A DNA stretch of 7,815 bases, taken from assembly GCA_024226105.1 (NCBI GenBank), contig JAAELZ010000562.1:1-7815 (forward strand), read 5' to 3'. The translations under genes were made by a program, and so were the position numbers. Positions 7,126-7,815 of this stretch are shown here, piece after piece (the stretch's first letter is position 1; each line of letters starts with the position of its first letter). Origin of the DNA: Pseudomonadota bacterium. Its GTDB lineage: Bacteria > Pseudomonadota > Gammaproteobacteria > Arenicellales > Poriferihabitantaceae. The notes under the pieces were generated by a model. That model saw only the letters and a program-made list of their open reading frames with translations. It was not told the origin of the DNA and did not search any database.

Positions 7126-7499
7126 AGCCTGATCATTGTCCAACGGGGCAAACTTACCGGGCCTGTCCAGTGCAAAACCGGCCACCAGCCTGTTGGCTGT
7201 CGGCACCTCCAACCCGGAAATTGCCACCGTCATCATGCTAACCCAAAACAATACTGACGGCCTGTTTGGCGAAATCACCGGTTCTCATATTTTTTATTAG
7301 CTCGGCATATCCGGCACTATTTCGCTAATAAAACCCATCACCAAGAGCGGGCCATTGCTGGACTATGTTACTGCTTTTCGCACTCGGCTCTTTTGGCTTA
7401 CTGTACGTGATCATGAATGACCGCAAAACACACAATGTCGAAGGCATCGCACTACTCGCGCTATTCGCTGGTTTTCTGATTCAACTGAGCAATATCTAA
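7126..7499 (+). pseudogene. Degenerate calcium/sodium antiporter (CaCA family, YrbG-like), C-terminal half
   Basis: No intact frame covers this stretch, but pieces in three frames line up with the second half of YrbG-type Na+/Ca2+ exchangers. SLIIV (7126-7140) is followed after one extra base by a second frame (7142-7297) reading NGANLPGLSS, then LLAVGTSNPEIAT and FGEITGSHIF. These match the alpha-repeat pattern AxGTSLPELAT and GNxxGSNIF, including the ion-binding Glu. A TAG at 7298 interrupts it; the same frame resumes with LGISGTISLIKPI and LLDYVT, then shifts near 7367 to a third frame ending MLLLFALGSFGLL, VEGIALLALFAGF and a stop at 7497. The two shifts and the stop make a working protein very unlikely. 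The N-terminal half is missing; the Sel1-repeat gene ends 72 bases upstream. The family assignment rests on recalled motif patterns and order rather than an alignment score. The remnant might instead derive from the similar first half. Confidence 0.7.
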
Positions 7500-7510
7500 G
7501 CTCTCCGATT

Positions 7511-7537
7511 CGGGGTTTGCCCGCTCCTTGTTTTTTT
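7511..7537 (+). terminator. Possible weak intrinsic terminator
   Basis: A short stem CGGG (7511-7514) and CCCG (7520-7523), with loop GTTTG, is followed after seven bases by seven T residues (7531-7537). The stem is short and the T-run is offset, so efficiency would be low. It lies just past the antiporter remnant's final stop. Confidence 0.3.
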
Positions 7538-7538
7538 G

Positions 7539-7588
7539 TTTCCAGGTAGCAGTGTAGCGTGGAAAATCAGGCCGTAAACTGATATGCT
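7539..7588 (+). promoter_or_regulatory. Candidate promoter with inverted repeat ahead of the DUF4124-like gene
   Basis: TGGAAA (7560-7565, four of six to the -35 consensus) is spaced 17 bases from TATGCT (7583-7588, a -10-like hexamer), 27 bases before the ATG at 7615. TTTCCA at 7539-7544 is an exact inverted copy of TGGAAA, so a hairpin or operator could overlap the -35. The match is modest and could be chance. Confidence 0.25.
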
Positions 7589-7614
7589 TGCGTGCCGCTA
7601 CCAGCTCAACTCGC

Positions 7615-7815
7615 ATGCTAAAACTCTGCTCTATCTTTTTGAGTTCGCTTAGTTTCGTATTTGTCACAAGCACAAGTGCGCAGACGGTGTACGTATATAA
7701 AGATCAGAACGGTGCCAGCGTTATTAGCGATTTCAAAAGCCTTGACCCCAGGCTTAAACTGGTAAAATCATATACACCGGTTAGTCCGATTCAGGTTCTG
7801 GGCCCGGAACACTAC
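7615..7815 (+). CDS. Secreted DUF4124-like protein, 5' part only
   Basis: An open frame of 67 codons runs from ATG 7615 into the right edge. It starts with a convincing Sec signal peptide (MLK, hydrophobic LCSIFLSSLSFVFV, then TSTSA before QTVYVY, cleavage about 22/23), so the product is exported. The mature start YVYKDQNGASVISD resembles the DUF4124 pattern (Y-K-x-x-D-x-x-G-x-x-x-x-S-D), a small domain common at the N-terminus of gammaproteobacterial envelope proteins and of some SLT-type lytic transglycosylases. The following SLDPRLKLVKSY is similar to what I recall after that domain in such transglycosylases, but no catalytic domain is in view, so the function stays open. A TTG at 7639 would truncate the signal peptide. 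No Shine-Dalgarno is visible. The start region also lies opposite a minus-strand frame, which I judge to be a shadow. Confidence 0.7.
   Translation, partial: MLKLCSIFLSSLSFVFVTSTSAQTVYVYKDQNGASVISDFKSLDPRLKLVKSYTPVSPIQVLGPEHY

Noticed and set aside
7087..7278. Minus-strand 63-codon frame
   Set aside because: It lies opposite the antiporter remnant, whose plus-strand pieces match a known family; the minus reading matches nothing I recognise.
7461..7673. Minus-strand 70-codon frame starting with GTG
   Set aside because: It lies opposite the signal peptide of the DUF4124-like gene and the end of the antiporter remnant. No family is recognised and there is no ribosome site, so it is treated as a shadow.
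1..7815. A new multi-gene system
   Set aside because: Every intact gene is a known housekeeping or repeat-protein type. No nuclease, transposase, reverse transcriptase, CRISPR repeat or unknown gene cluster is visible.

Overview
The window reads as chromosomal DNA of a gammaproteobacterium of intermediate base composition. The GyrA, bifunctional PheA and TyrA proteins are typical of that class. The order gyrA-pheA-tyrA-aroA is a shortened version of the gyrA-serC-pheA-hisC-tyrA-aroA block known from Pseudomonas and relatives. I cannot name the genus.

Left and centre (1-5892, all on the minus strand): transcription runs right to left through gyrA (DNA gyrase subunit A), pheA (chorismate mutase/prephenate dehydratase), tyrA (prephenate dehydrogenase) and aroA (EPSP synthase, cut by the left edge). 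The first three are separated by only 22 and 35 bases, so they probably share a transcript. AroA makes EPSP, the precursor of chorismate. PheA and TyrA take chorismate-derived prephenate to phenylalanine and tyrosine, so these three genes form an aromatic amino acid module behind the gyrase gene. tyrA and aroA are separate genes divided by 174 bases that hold nested inverted repeats; in many gammaproteobacteria the two are fused.

Divergent region (5893-6121): spacer between gyrA and a plus-strand gene, with a clear TATAAT box pointing right, a weaker candidate promoter pointing left, and a possible 34-codon leader ORF overlapping the gyrA start by four bases.

Right part (6122-7815, plus strand): an exported two-lobed Sel1/TPR repeat protein; then, at about 7126-7499, the frameshifted remains of a YrbG-like sodium/calcium antiporter; a short spacer with a weak terminator and a possible promoter; and the 5' end of a secreted DUF4124-like protein cut by the right edge.

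I see no RNA genes, CRISPR arrays, insertion sequences, phage genes or defence genes, and nothing amounting to a new multi-gene system. The items most worth a second look are the antiporter remnant, the gyrA leader ORF, the palindromic element between tyrA and aroA, and the absence of recognisable Shine-Dalgarno sequences before every start.
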